Positions 43,896 to 52,653 of a DNA stretch of 64,000 nucleotides are shown here, piece after piece. Numbering within the stretch: position 1 is the first letter of the stretch; each line of letters begins with the position of its first letter. Below the pieces are notes generated by a model that did not search any database, was not told the origin of the DNA, and worked only from the letters and a program-made list of their open reading frames with translations. The DNA comes from Micromonospora coxensis. GTDB lineage: Bacteria > Actinomycetota > Actinomycetes > Mycobacteriales > Micromonosporaceae. The position numbers were made by a program, and so were the translations under genes. The stretch covers positions 6,510,001 to 6,574,000 of the forward strand of contig NZ_LT607753.1 in NCBI RefSeq assembly GCF_900090295.1. Direction: 5' to 3'.

Positions 43896-45256
43896 TGACG
43901 ATGACCGAGGACTTCCGCGCCACGCTGCGCACCGCGCTGACCGGCCGGCCCGACACGCCGCTGGTCCTGCTCGGCAACTTCGAGGTCGAGGACGAGTGGG
44001 CCCGCACCGAACGGGGCCTGCCCCGGCTCACCGTGGGTGGCTCCGGCCGGGCCGTGGTCAACCGGATGGACGAGTTCGCGCTGCTGCTCGCCGCCGAGGG
44101 CGACCGGGTGGTGCTCAAGGCCGCCCCCGACCCCGACCACCTCGCCCAGTTGGCGGAGCTGGGCCTCACGCTGCCGCACATCCTGGTGCCGCGCGCGCAG
44201 GATCCGCAGCGTACGGTCGGCGCCGACGCGCTCGCCGACGACGCCCTGGTCGCGATGCTCGGCACGCTGGGTCGCGCCGGCTTCCGGCTCGCGCCGCACG
44301 GGGTCTCCGCCGTCGAGGAAGAGCTGTCCGGTCGGGCGGGGCTGCCGCTGGCCGCGCCGTCCGCCGCGATCTGCAAGGCGGTGAACAGCAAGGTCTACAG
44401 CCGCCGGCTCGCCACCGACCTCGCGCTGCGGCAGCCGCCGGGGCGTACCTGCGTCACCCTCGACGAGTTGGCGGACGCGCTCGCCTGGGCGGCCCGGGTG
44501 ATCGACGCCGGCGGTCGGGTGGTGGTCAAGGACGCGTTCGGTGTCTCCGGCAAGGGCATCACCGTGGTCGACGCCGGCCGCCGGCTCGACCAGGTACGGC
44601 GGATGGTGCACTCCCGGGCCGCCCGCAGCGGCCGCACCGACGTGGCGCTCGTCGTCGAGGAGTGGGTGGCCAAGCGCACCGACCTGAACTACCACTTCGT
44701 GGTGGGCCGCGACGGCACGGTCAGCGTCGACTTCGTCAAGGAGGCCCTGACCGACGACGGCGTGCACCAGGGCCACCGCTTCCCGGCCCGCCTCAGCGCG
44801 ACCCAGGTCGCCGAACTCGTCGCCGCCGCCGAGGCGATCGGCGGGCGGCTGGCCCGCGACGGCTACTTCGGTGTCGTCGGCGTCGACGCCATGGTGGACC
44901 CGGACGACGGCCTGTATCCGATCGTCGAGATCAACGCCCGCAACAACATGTCCACCTACCAGATCGTGGTGCAGGAGCGGCTCGTGCCGCCCGGCGCCGA
45001 GGTGCTGGCCCGGCACTACCCGCTGCGGACACCCGGGCCGCTGCCGTTCGCGGCCCTGCGCCGGCTGCTCGACGGTGTCCTGCTCACCCCGGGCCACCGG
45101 ACCGGCCTGGTGGTGACCGCCTTCGCCACGGTCAACGCCGCCCCGCCGGACGGCCGCCTGTACGCCCTGCTCGTGGCCGACACGACGGCGCGGTTGACCG
45201 CGCTCGACGCCGAGGTCACCCGGCGCCTGACCACCGTCACCGAGGAGACGAGATGA
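43895..45256 (+). CDS. ATP-grasp aminoacyl carrier-protein ligase (BtrJ-like)
   Basis: A 453-aa ATP-grasp enzyme. The nucleotide-binding Lys region is KAVNSKVYSRRL then RVVVKDAFGVSGKGITVVD; acidic metal ligands are in VVGVDAMVD and PIVEINARNN. Size and domain order fit BtrJ of butirosin biosynthesis, which charges an amino acid onto the carrier BtrI using ATP. The adjacent decarboxylase and carrier protein are the BtrK and BtrI counterparts, which supports this role over a peptide ligase. The start overlaps the KAS III stop (TGATG). The amino acid is unknown; Glu is the butirosin substrate. Confidence 0.85.
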   Translation: MTMTEDFRATLRTALTGRPDTPLVLLGNFEVEDEWARTERGLPRLTVGGSGRAVVNRMDEFALLLAAEGDRVVLKAAPDPDHLAQLAELGLTLPHILVPRAQDPQRTVGADALADDALVAMLGTLGRAGFRLAPHGVSAVEEELSGRAGLPLAAPSAAICKAVNSKVYSRRLATDLALRQPPGRTCVTLDELADALAWAARVIDAGGRVVVKDAFGVSGKGITVVDAGRRLDQVRRMVHSRAARSGRTDVALVVEEWVAKRTDLNYHFVVGRDGTVSVDFVKEALTDDGVHQGHRFPARLSATQVAELVAAAEAIGGRLARDGYFGVVGVDAMVDPDDGLYPIVEINARNNMSTYQIVVQERLVPPGAEVLARHYPLRTPGPLPFAALRRLLDGVLLTPGHRTGLVVTAFATVNAAPPDGRLYALLVADTTARLTALDAEVTRRLTTVTEETR

Positions 45257-46506
45257 CCGACCACGCCGCGCTGGCCGAGGAGTACGGCACCCCGCTGTTC
45301 GTCTACGAGGCCGACACGATCGCCGCGCAGTACACGGGCCTGCGGCAGCGGCTGCACCCGGCGATGGACGTCTTCTACTCGCTCAAGGCCAACCCGAACC
45401 TGGCGCTCTGCGGCCAGCTGCGCGCGCTCGGCGCCGGCGCCGAGGTGTCGTCGCTGCTCGAACTGACCACCGCCCGCGAGGCCGGCGTGCCGCCGGGCGA
45501 CATCGTCTTCCCCGGTCCCGGCAAGAGCCGCGAGGAGATCGCCGCCTGCCTGGACGCGGGGATCTACGCGATCATCTGTGAGTCGTTCGAGGAGCTGGAA
45601 CTGGTCGACGAGCTGGCCCGGGAACGCGGCGTCCGGGCCCGGGTCGCGCTCCGGGTCAACCCGGCCTTCGCCGTCAAGGGCTCCGGCCTGACCATGGGCG
45701 GCAAGCCCCGGCAGTTCGGCATCGACGAGTCGCAACTGTTCGCCCTGCCCGGTCTGCGCCTGGCCCACCTGCGCGTGGTCGGGGTGCACGTCTACCTGGG
45801 CACCCGGATCCTCGACGAGGCGGTGATCGCCGAGAACACCCGGCGCATCCTGACGCTCGCCGAGCGCCTCGCGGCGCACCTGGACTTCCCGCTGGAGTTC
45901 GTCGACGTCGGCGGCGGGCTCGGCGTGGCCTACTTCGACGGCGAGCGCGACCTGTCCGTGGCGCGCCTCACCGACCTGGTCAACCCGGTGGTCGCCGACT
46001 TCCACGACCGGCACCGCTCCACCCGGCTGATCATGGAACTCGGCCGGTACCTCGTCGCGCCGGCCGGCACGTACCTGGTCCGGGTGCGGTACGTGAAGAC
46101 CTCGATGGGTGAGCGCTTCGCGGTCACCGACGGCGGCACCCACCAGCACATGGCGGCGGTCGGCATCGGCTCGTTCGTCAAGCGCGACTTCCCGCTGCGC
46201 CTGCTCGGCCGGCCCGCCGACGGCCCGCTCGCCCGGTGGACGGTGACCGGCCCGCTGTGCACCCCGAACGACACCCTGGCCCGGGCCGCCGAGCTGCCCG
46301 ACCTGCGCCGGGGCGACCTGCTCGGCGTGCTCCGCTCCGGCGCGTACGGCCCGAGCGCCTCGCCGACGCTGTTCCTCGGACACGGCCATCCCGCCGAGGT
46401 CCTGGTGCGCGACGGCGTCGGGCACCTGATCCGGCACCGCGACCAGGTGGCGGACCTGCTCCGCCAGCAGAGAAGCCTCGTCACCACGGGAGGAGACCCA
46501 CGATGA
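45253..46506 (+). CDS. PLP-dependent decarboxylase, fold III (BtrK-like)
   Basis: A 417-aa alanine-racemase-fold decarboxylase of the diaminopimelate/ornithine/BtrK group. PLP Lys in FYSLKANPNLAL (near 42), glycine-rich phosphate motif VDVGGGLGVAY (near 217), MELGRYLVAPAG, and active-site Cys in GPLCTPNDTLAR (near 336) with GAYGPSASP closing. In the butirosin pathway this enzyme decarboxylates the glutamyl thioester on the carrier to give a gamma-aminobutyryl unit. ATGA overlaps on both sides bind it to the ATP-grasp and carrier genes. Free amino acid decarboxylation cannot be excluded. Confidence 0.88.
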   Translation: MTDHAALAEEYGTPLFVYEADTIAAQYTGLRQRLHPAMDVFYSLKANPNLALCGQLRALGAGAEVSSLLELTTAREAGVPPGDIVFPGPGKSREEIAACLDAGIYAIICESFEELELVDELARERGVRARVALRVNPAFAVKGSGLTMGGKPRQFGIDESQLFALPGLRLAHLRVVGVHVYLGTRILDEAVIAENTRRILTLAERLAAHLDFPLEFVDVGGGLGVAYFDGERDLSVARLTDLVNPVVADFHDRHRSTRLIMELGRYLVAPAGTYLVRVRYVKTSMGERFAVTDGGTHQHMAAVGIGSFVKRDFPLRLLGRPADGPLARWTVTGPLCTPNDTLARAAELPDLRRGDLLGVLRSGAYGPSASPTLFLGHGHPAEVLVRDGVGHLIRHRDQVADLLRQQRSLVTTGGDPR

Positions 46507-46769
46507 CCACAGCCGACATGGACCGCGACCAGCTCGCCGAGCGGACGGTCCGGGTGCTGGCCGGCGTGGTGCAGCGCGACCCGCAGACGCTGCACCAGGA
46601 CACCCGGCTCTTCGCCGACCTCGGCATGGACTCGACGAACGCGCTCGAACTGCTGATGACGCTGGAGGACGAGTTCGGTTTCGAGTTCGACCCCGAGACG
46701 CTCGAGTCGCGGCACCTGGAGACGGTCGGCTCCCTCACCGACTACATCGTCGAGCAGGCGGGCGGCTGA
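46503..46769 (+). CDS. Acyl carrier protein 1 (BtrI-like)
   Basis: An 88-aa acidic four-helix carrier protein. Phosphopantetheine attachment Ser in FADLGMDSTNALELLMTLEDEFG (two blocks: LGMDSTNALE and LLMTLEDEFG), with Thr where DSL is usual. Overlaps the decarboxylase stop, so it is the likely thioester platform for the ATP-grasp ligase and decarboxylase. Would be activated by the PPTase at 50863. Confidence 0.92.
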   Translation: MTTADMDRDQLAERTVRVLAGVVQRDPQTLHQDTRLFADLGMDSTNALELLMTLEDEFGFEFDPETLESRHLETVGSLTDYIVEQAGG

Positions 46770-46772
46770 GCC

Positions 46773-47741
46773 GTGTACGTCACCGGGGACCACGCGCCGC
46801 ACGCGCACCGGCCGGTCGACGCGGACACGGCCCGCTCGACCGGGCGGCGCGCGCCGCGCGCGCCGCTGCGGCTGGCTCGGGTGATCACCGACCCGGCCGG
46901 CGCCACCGGCTCCGGTGGCCGCTACAGCCCGGCGCTGGCCGACTACCTCGCCGACCTGGCGCGACTGCACGGCCTGCGCCGAGGGCCGGACGACTTCGCG
47001 GGCGTCGCGCGCACCACCTTCACCGACCTGGTCCGCCCGCTGGTGACCGAGGTCGCCGACGCGCCCGTCGACCTGATCGTGCTCGCCCACGTCACCCCCG
47101 ACGCCGAGCCGGGCTGGCCGGCGAGCTTCCTGACCGGCGCCCTGCCGGGCGAGCCGCTGGCGTTCGCGGTGGCCGACCAGGGGGTCGCCGCGCCGTTCAC
47201 GGCGCTGCGCGTCGCCGCCGCGTACGCCCGTGCCGACCGGTTCGAGCGGGTGCTGGTCGTGCTGCTGGACCAGGGCACCTTCCTCACCGCCGGGCCGCCG
47301 CCGCAGGTCGGCGCTGGGCTGGTCGCGCTGGTGCTGGACCGGGGCGGCACGCTGGGGGAGATGTCCACCCGGGTCGTCGCGGGGGTGCCGCCACCGCGGG
47401 CCCGGTCCGTCCTCGCGTCGTCGCTGGCCGACTTCGCCGGCACGCTGGTCACCGGCGCCGCGCTGTCCCCGCCGGACGGACCACAAGGGACCGCGCCGGG
47501 CCCGGTCGGGCTACCGGGGAGCGGGCTCGGCCCGGTCGGGCTGCCGGAGACCGCGCCCGGCCCGGTCGGGCTACCGGGGAGCGGGCTGGGCCCGGTCGAG
47601 CTGCCGGGGACCGGGCTCTGGCGGGAGCTGACCGACCGGCTGGCCGGCGGCGGGCCGGTGGCGCTCGCCGACTACGACCCCGCCGCCCGGTGCCTGGGGA
47701 TCTGCGTCGTGGCGCCGCCGGACGCGGAGCCGGCGTCGTGA
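46773..47741 (+). CDS. Ketosynthase-like (thiolase-fold) protein without catalytic cysteine
   Basis: A 322-aa protein. The middle (near 110-190) resembles KAS III-like proteins: VDLIVLAHVTPD, FAVADQGVAAPFTALRVAA and RVLVVLLDQGT. The position usually held by the nucleophile Cys is Val in DQGVAAPF, so it should not form an acyl-enzyme. Residues 243-282 are four imperfect decapeptide repeats (GPVGLPGSGL type) from a 30-bp DNA repeat. It may be a structural partner of the active KAS III at 42963, or a chain-length/transfer factor. GTG start three bases after the carrier gene. Confidence 0.65.
   Translation: MYVTGDHAPHAHRPVDADTARSTGRRAPRAPLRLARVITDPAGATGSGGRYSPALADYLADLARLHGLRRGPDDFAGVARTTFTDLVRPLVTEVADAPVDLIVLAHVTPDAEPGWPASFLTGALPGEPLAFAVADQGVAAPFTALRVAAAYARADRFERVLVVLLDQGTFLTAGPPPQVGAGLVALVLDRGGTLGEMSTRVVAGVPPPRARSVLASSLADFAGTLVTGAALSPPDGPQGTAPGPVGLPGSGLGPVGLPETAPGPVGLPGSGLGPVELPGTGLWRELTDRLAGGGPVALADYDPAARCLGICVVAPPDAEPAS
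47499..47618 (+). repeat. Four tandem 30-bp units inside the ketosynthase-like gene
   Basis: Units 47499-47528, 47529-47558, 47559-47588 and 47589-47618 encode GPVGLPGSGL, GPVGLPETAP, GPVGLPGSGL and GPVELPGTGL. Units one and three are nearly identical at DNA level. The period is a multiple of three, so copy-number change keeps the frame. Confidence 0.85.
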
Positions 47742-48331
47742 GCGCGCACGGCTGGCGGCGGTGCCGGCAGGTGGCCCGTACCGGGAGCGTCGCCGACGCC
47801 CTGCGGGTGATCGGCCCGCACCGCACGGGGTGGGGCCGCCACCTCATCGTTCCGGCCGGCCCGGACCGGCCGCCCGCCGTCGCCGACCCGCTGCTCGCCG
47901 CCGAAGGGCTCGCCGTGGTACGCCGAGCGGCCGGCCCGCACCCGCCGGGCGCCGCCGAGGTGGCCGCCGCGCGGGAGGTGACGCTCGCGACGGCCTGGCT
48001 GCGGCTGGGGCTCTCCGAGCGGCTGCTCGACGACTGTCTCGGGTACCTGCACGGACGCACCACCGGCGGCGAGCCGCTGATCGGCCAGCAGTTGGTCCGC
48101 GGCGAACTCGCCGAGATCCGGATGGACCACCTGGAGGTCGCCGCCGTGCTCGACGACGCGCCACCGAGCGACGCCCAACTCCTCGACGCGCACCGCCGGA
48201 TCACCGGCGCCGACCGGTCGCTGCTGCGCCTGCTCGGCGCGAGCGGCTTCGTCGCCGACGGCCCGGGCCGGATCGCGTACGTCTCCGAACTGCTCGCCGA
48301 CGCGTACGCCGGAGGGGACCGCGATGTATGA
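47738..48331 (+). CDS. Acyl-CoA dehydrogenase C-terminal-like subunit
   Basis: A 197-aa helical protein. The region ATAWLRLGLSERLLDDCLGYL and the following QQLVRGELAEIRMDHLEVAAVLD resemble the C-terminal four-helix domain of acyl-CoA dehydrogenases, without the N-terminal and beta domains. It overlaps the preceding gene (GTGA) and the following full-length dehydrogenase (8 bases), suggesting the two form a heteromer that oxidises the carrier-bound acyl or aminoacyl chain. It lacks the FAD-contacting beta domain, so it is unlikely to work alone. Confidence 0.65.
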   Translation: MSAHGWRRCRQVARTGSVADALRVIGPHRTGWGRHLIVPAGPDRPPAVADPLLAAEGLAVVRRAAGPHPPGAAEVAAAREVTLATAWLRLGLSERLLDDCLGYLHGRTTGGEPLIGQQLVRGELAEIRMDHLEVAAVLDDAPPSDAQLLDAHRRITGADRSLLRLLGASGFVADGPGRIAYVSELLADAYAGGDRDV

Positions 48332-49475
48332 ACTGGACGGACGGCTGACCGCGCTGCGTACCCTGGCCGCGGACTGGGCCGGCGACCTCGCCACGGTCGC
48401 GACGGACCTCGACCACGACCCGGACGCCGTGCACCGCGTGCTCGACACGCCGGTGATGCGCCACCTCGCCACCGCCCGGTACGCCCCGAGCGCCGACACG
48501 CCGCCGCTGACCGCTGCCGGGCACCGGTTCCACCTGGACAGCGTGCTCGAACAGGTAGTGTTCTTCGAGGAACTGGCCGTGGTCGACGTCGGCGCCGTCC
48601 TCGCCGCTCCCGGAGCGCCGATGGCCGGCCCGCTGGTGGACCTGCTGGGGGACGAGGAGCAACGTGAGTGGCTCTTCGCACAACTGCGCAGCACACCGAC
48701 CTGGGTCTTCTTCGCGCTCACCGAGCCGGCGCACGGCTCCGACGCCGCCGGTCTGACGACCCGGTTGGACCCGGACGGCGACGGCTTCCGGCTGACCGGC
48801 GTCAAGCGGTACGTCGGCAACGCCCCGCGCGCCCGGCTCGGCGTGGTCTTCGCGCGGGTCCGGCCCGGGCCGCTGGGCCTGCGGGCGGTGCTGGTCACCG
48901 CCCCGGCGCCAGGTCTGACGATCGAGGCGCTGCCCACCATCGGGCTGCGCGGCGCGGCGCTCGGTGCGATCACCATGTCGTCGGTCCCGATCGCCGAGGA
49001 CCGGGTCCTCGGCCGCCACCTGCCCGCCAGCCGGCGTGGTGTGCTCGGCTGGGTGCGCGTGTTCAACCGCATCCGCCCCCGGGTCGCCGCCATGGGGATC
49101 GGCATCGCCCGCGCCGCCTGCGAGTACGTGCGCGAACACCGGCGGACCCTGCGGACGGCCGAACGCGACCGGCTCGACGCGCTGTGCCGACGCGTCGAGT
49201 CGGTCCGACAACTCAACCTGGCCGCCGCCACGGCGGTGGACGCCGACCCGGCGGACGGCCGGCTGGCCTCCGCCGCCAAGGCCCGGGCCGCCCGGCTGGC
49301 CGAGGACGTCACGCTGGCCGGCCTGGAGTTCTTCGGCCCCGGCGCCCGCCTCGACCACCCGCTGCTCGGCAAGCTGGCCCGCGACGCCCGCGGCGTGGAG
49401 TTCATGGAGGGCGCGTCGAACGTGCAGAAGCTGATCGTCTCCCGAGACCTGATCCGGAGGGGTCGTCCGACATGA
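48324..49475 (+). CDS. Acyl-CoA/acyl-ACP dehydrogenase
   Basis: A 383-aa flavoenzyme. Beta-domain signature FFALTEPAHGSDAAGLTT (near 130-147), KRYVGNAPRA, and the C-terminal ARDARGVEFMEGASNVQKL block close to the usual catalytic region. In natural-product clusters such enzymes desaturate or otherwise oxidise carrier-tethered acyl or aminoacyl chains. The catalytic Glu is likely in VEFMEGAS, but its position is not certain. Cotranscribed with the truncated homologue and the MATE exporter. Confidence 0.88.
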   Translation: MYELDGRLTALRTLAADWAGDLATVATDLDHDPDAVHRVLDTPVMRHLATARYAPSADTPPLTAAGHRFHLDSVLEQVVFFEELAVVDVGAVLAAPGAPMAGPLVDLLGDEEQREWLFAQLRSTPTWVFFALTEPAHGSDAAGLTTRLDPDGDGFRLTGVKRYVGNAPRARLGVVFARVRPGPLGLRAVLVTAPAPGLTIEALPTIGLRGAALGAITMSSVPIAEDRVLGRHLPASRRGVLGWVRVFNRIRPRVAAMGIGIARAACEYVREHRRTLRTAERDRLDALCRRVESVRQLNLAAATAVDADPADGRLASAAKARAARLAEDVTLAGLEFFGPGARLDHPLLGKLARDARGVEFMEGASNVQKLIVSRDLIRRGRPT

Positions 49476-50857
49476 CACACGAGACCTGGGACGTGCCGGG
49501 CGCGAACGGCGCCTCGGTGCGACGGGCCATCGTCCGACTGGCCGTCCCGATGGCGTTCGCCGAGGTGGCGGGCCTGGTGGTGCTGGTCGGCGTGATGGCG
49601 CTGATGGGCCGGATGGGCGAGGAGGCGCTCTACGTCCGGGCGCTGTACCTGCCGATCGGCCACCTGTTCATCGCGGTCTACGTCGCCTTCGGCTTCAGCA
49701 ACCAGGTCGCGGCGGCGATCAGCCGGGGGCGGGGCCGACCCGAGGACGTCGCGCCGATGGCGATGAGCTTCGTGCGCATGTGGGCGGTGGCGTCCGTGGT
49801 GCTGGTGGCCGCCACCCTGCTGGCCGCCCCGCTGCTCGCGGACGCCTTCGACGTGCCGGACGCCTCCCGGCCCGACTTCGTGGCGTTCCTGCGCTGGATG
49901 GCGGTGGCGGAGCTGCTCCAGGTGGCCTCGATCCTCTGCTCGTCCAGCCTGCGCGGCTTCGGGCACGCGGGCGCCGGCGCCGCCGTGGTGGTGGTGAGCG
50001 CCGTCGTGCAGTTCGCCGGGGTGGCCCTGCTCGGGCTGGCGGCCGGGATGGGCGCGATGAGCGTCCCGCTGTCCATCGCGGTGGGCGCGGTCGTCGGCGC
50101 GCTGCTCGGGGTGGGGCTGATGCGCCGGCACGGCCTGATCCGCTTCGGCGCGGAGCTGACCCGCTGGCACCCGGAGTCGGTGCGCCACATCCGGTCGGTC
50201 GGCCTGCCGGTGGCCACCACGCAGCTCATTCTCTTCGGCGCCAACTTCGGTCTGCTCTGGGTGCTCGGCGACTTCGGCCCGCGGGTGATCGCCGGCTTCT
50301 CCAGCGCGGTGACCCTGCAGTTCCTGGTGCTGATGCCGGCGATCGTGCTGGGCTCGGCGACGGCGATCGTGCTCAACCAGCAGCGCGGCGCGGGACGCGC
50401 CGACTGGCTGCCGGGCACCATGCACCACGGGCTGGCCATCACGGTCGGGGTCTACCTGCTCGTCTCCGTCGTCATGTGGGCCGGCAGCGACCTGTTCGGC
50501 CGGCTGATGACGGACTCGCCGGGCATCGCCGACCAGACCGCGCTGTACCTGAGCACCGTCGGCCTCACCTACGTCCTGATGGGACCGGTGCTCACCTCGC
50601 TGACGGTGATGGAGCAGATCGGCTCGGGCCTGCTCGCGGTCGTGCTGAACCTGGTGTACTTCGCCGCGATCGTCGTGATCGGCGCGCTCGTCGTGGCGGC
50701 CGTGCCGGAGCCGGTGGCGCTCTACCGGACCATCGCCTGGTGCAACCTCGCCGGCGTCGTCGTGGTGCTGGCCGGTCTGCACGCGGTGCGCCGGGCGAGC
50801 CGGCTGCCGGCTCCCACCGGGCCGGCCCCGGCGCCGGTCGGTGGTGGCCCGGCATAA
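49472..50857 (+). CDS. MATE-family efflux transporter
   Basis: A 461-aa membrane protein with 12 predicted helices in two six-helix halves (near 20-230 and 240-440), typical of multidrug and toxic compound extrusion exporters. Its start overlaps the dehydrogenase stop (ATGA). It is the only transporter in the cluster and is the probable exporter of, and self-protection against, the product. Confidence 0.9.
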   Translation: MTHETWDVPGANGASVRRAIVRLAVPMAFAEVAGLVVLVGVMALMGRMGEEALYVRALYLPIGHLFIAVYVAFGFSNQVAAAISRGRGRPEDVAPMAMSFVRMWAVASVVLVAATLLAAPLLADAFDVPDASRPDFVAFLRWMAVAELLQVASILCSSSLRGFGHAGAGAAVVVVSAVVQFAGVALLGLAAGMGAMSVPLSIAVGAVVGALLGVGLMRRHGLIRFGAELTRWHPESVRHIRSVGLPVATTQLILFGANFGLLWVLGDFGPRVIAGFSSAVTLQFLVLMPAIVLGSATAIVLNQQRGAGRADWLPGTMHHGLAITVGVYLLVSVVMWAGSDLFGRLMTDSPGIADQTALYLSTVGLTYVLMGPVLTSLTVMEQIGSGLLAVVLNLVYFAAIVVIGALVVAAVPEPVALYRTIAWCNLAGVVVVLAGLHAVRRASRLPAPTGPAPAPVGGGPA

Positions 50858-50862
50858 CCGGC

Positions 50863-51663
50863 GTGCACCCGACGCGCGGGGTCTGCGGCGAGTCCGTCGC
50901 AGGCCCCGGCCCGTCCACGCCGTCCGACGGGGTGGTCCACCTCTGGCCGATCGCGCTGGACCAGCCGCCGTCGGTGGTGGCGGCGCTGCACGCCAGCCTG
51001 GACCCGGGGGAGCGCCGCGCGGCGGACCACGGCGACGCCGCGCTGCACCGCCGGTTCGTCGTCGCCCGGGGCGTGGCGCGGGCCGTGCTCGGTGCGTACC
51101 TGGACCGGCCGGCGGCGTCGCTGCGCTGGTCGACCGGCCGCTGGGGCAAGCCGGCCCTGGCCGACGCGCCGGCGCTGCGCTTCAACCTCGCGCACACCGC
51201 CGATGTCGCGGTGCTCGCGGTCAGCGGAGGACGCCCGGTGGGCGTCGACATCGAGCGTCGACGGCCCGAGCTTCCCGCCGTGGCCCTCGCCGAGCGGTAC
51301 TTCCCTGCGGTCGAGCGGGATCTCGTCCGTACCGGTGGCCGGGACGCCTTCCTGCGCCTGTGGACCCGCAAGGAGGCCTGGACCAAGGCGGCGGGGGACC
51401 GGATGGGGCGGGGTCTGGCCCTGCCGGTCGCCGGCGCCGGCCCCGTCCTGCCGGTGCGGGACCCGACCGGGCGGATCCCCGGGAGTTGGCTGTTGCACGA
51501 CCTGCCGGCCCCGCCCGGGTACGCCGCCTGCGTCGCGCTCGCCGGGGCCCTGCCGGTCCGTCCACTCTGGCCTGCCACAACCGTTTCGACATCACCATTC
51601 TGGCATTTAAACATCCCGGATCGGTGTTTCTTTCACGTTGCGGAGCCCTTCTGTCCGACGTGA
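50863..51663 (+). CDS. 4'-phosphopantetheinyl transferase (Sfp type)
   Basis: A 266-aa enzyme that activates carrier proteins by adding the phosphopantetheine arm. Motifs: WGKPAL, LRFNLAHTADVAVLAV, VGVDIERRRP (metal-binding Asp/Glu) and FLRLWTRKEAWTKAAGDRMGRGL split over two blocks. GTG 50863 is the first start after the MATE stop. The last 30 residues (from about TTVSTSPFW) come from a clearly AT-richer stretch and look like read-through into former spacer. It probably serves both carrier proteins of the cluster. Confidence 0.88.
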   Translation: MHPTRGVCGESVAGPGPSTPSDGVVHLWPIALDQPPSVVAALHASLDPGERRAADHGDAALHRRFVVARGVARAVLGAYLDRPAASLRWSTGRWGKPALADAPALRFNLAHTADVAVLAVSGGRPVGVDIERRRPELPAVALAERYFPAVERDLVRTGGRDAFLRLWTRKEAWTKAAGDRMGRGLALPVAGAGPVLPVRDPTGRIPGSWLLHDLPAPPGYAACVALAGALPVRPLWPATTVSTSPFWHLNIPDRCFFHVAEPFCPT

Positions 51664-51695
51664 CGACTCCTTGTCCGGATGGCAGGATCGGCGAC

Positions 51696-52598
51696 ATGGC
51701 GCTTCGTTATCTCGGCAACGGCCCCTATTGCACGGCGAACTCGCTCTCCATCATTTTCGGGGATGACGGACCGGGGCCCGCGACAATTGAGGTGCTGACC
51801 GGCTCGCCGTATGGGATTTCCATTCACGGCGATGACGAGCACACATATTTCACGCCGGACCGGTGGAATCCGGAGTTCGGCATGACCAGGGCGCTCGACC
51901 TGCTCGGGTGGGAGTGCGACCGCAGCGCCGGCTCGGCCGACGACGCCGTCGCGGTCCTGCGCCGGGCCAGCCGGGAGTCGCCGGTGCTCGTCGGTCCGGT
52001 CGAGATGGGGCTACTGCCGTACATCCCCGGTCTCGGCCGGGCGATCGGCGCCGACCACAACGTGGTGGTCGTCGGCATGGAGGGCGACCTGGTGCGGGCG
52101 CACGACGTGCAGGGCTGGCCGTTCGTCACGATGCCGCTGGAGAGCCTGCTCAAGGCGTGGCAGGCGGACACCTTCGCGTACCGGGTCGAGGCGTACGCGG
52201 TGCGCGCGAACTTCCGTCGCTCCCGGCGGGTCGACCCGCACACCGCGCTGCGCCGGTCGCTGCCGACCGCGATCGACCTGCTGGACGGGCCGGCGTCGGC
52301 CGCCGCCGCCGAACGGTCGGCGCGGATCGTCGAGGCCGGCCTGACCAACATGCAGTACAAGTACCTGGTCGAGTACCAGGTGCAGGCCGGCGCCCGGCGC
52401 CTCGCCGACGCCACGGTGCTGCTGGAGGAGATCGGATGCCGCCGCGCGGCAGCGGTCACCGACCGGCAGGCCCTGTTGATCGGCTCGCTGCAACTGCAGC
52501 TGGTGACGCACCAGACGGCCCAGGCGGCGGCGACCTTCCGGGAACTGGCGCCCACCTATGCCCGGCTCCGACGGGCACTGATCGAGGATCTCGATTAG
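51696..52598 (+). CDS. BtrH-like cysteine acyltransferase 1 of the cluster
   Basis: A 300-aa papain-like protein of the BtrH N-terminal superfamily. Probable triad: Cys12 in LGNGPYCTANSL, His121 in IGADHNVVVVGM and Asp137 in VRAHDVQGWPF. In butirosin BtrH moves the side chain from carrier to aminoglycoside amine; here a similar carrier-to-amine transfer is inferred. Start ATG 51696 aligns with the paralogue at 58861; a GTG at 51660 overlapping the PPTase stop is an alternative. The first 60 codons use noticeably more A/T at third positions than neighbours. Confidence 0.75.
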   Translation: MALRYLGNGPYCTANSLSIIFGDDGPGPATIEVLTGSPYGISIHGDDEHTYFTPDRWNPEFGMTRALDLLGWECDRSAGSADDAVAVLRRASRESPVLVGPVEMGLLPYIPGLGRAIGADHNVVVVGMEGDLVRAHDVQGWPFVTMPLESLLKAWQADTFAYRVEAYAVRANFRRSRRVDPHTALRRSLPTAIDLLDGPASAAAAERSARIVEAGLTNMQYKYLVEYQVQAGARRLADATVLLEEIGCRRAAAVTDRQALLIGSLQLQLVTHQTAQAAATFRELAPTYARLRRALIEDLD

Positions 52599-52653
52599 CC
52601 GCGCTGCGGACGGCGCGAATTCGGAGATTCAATCCCAGCGAAAGGTTGGTTTC

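Noticed and set aside
47499-47618. CRISPR-like or mobile repeat
   Set aside because: The four 30-bp units are contiguous, without spacers, in frame, and code for decapeptide repeats.
47672-50782. About 1000-codon minus-strand frame opposite the middle of the biosynthetic cluster
   Set aside because: Composition (Arg/His/Gly-rich, no domains) and overlap with five well-supported genes show it is a shadow of their codon bias.
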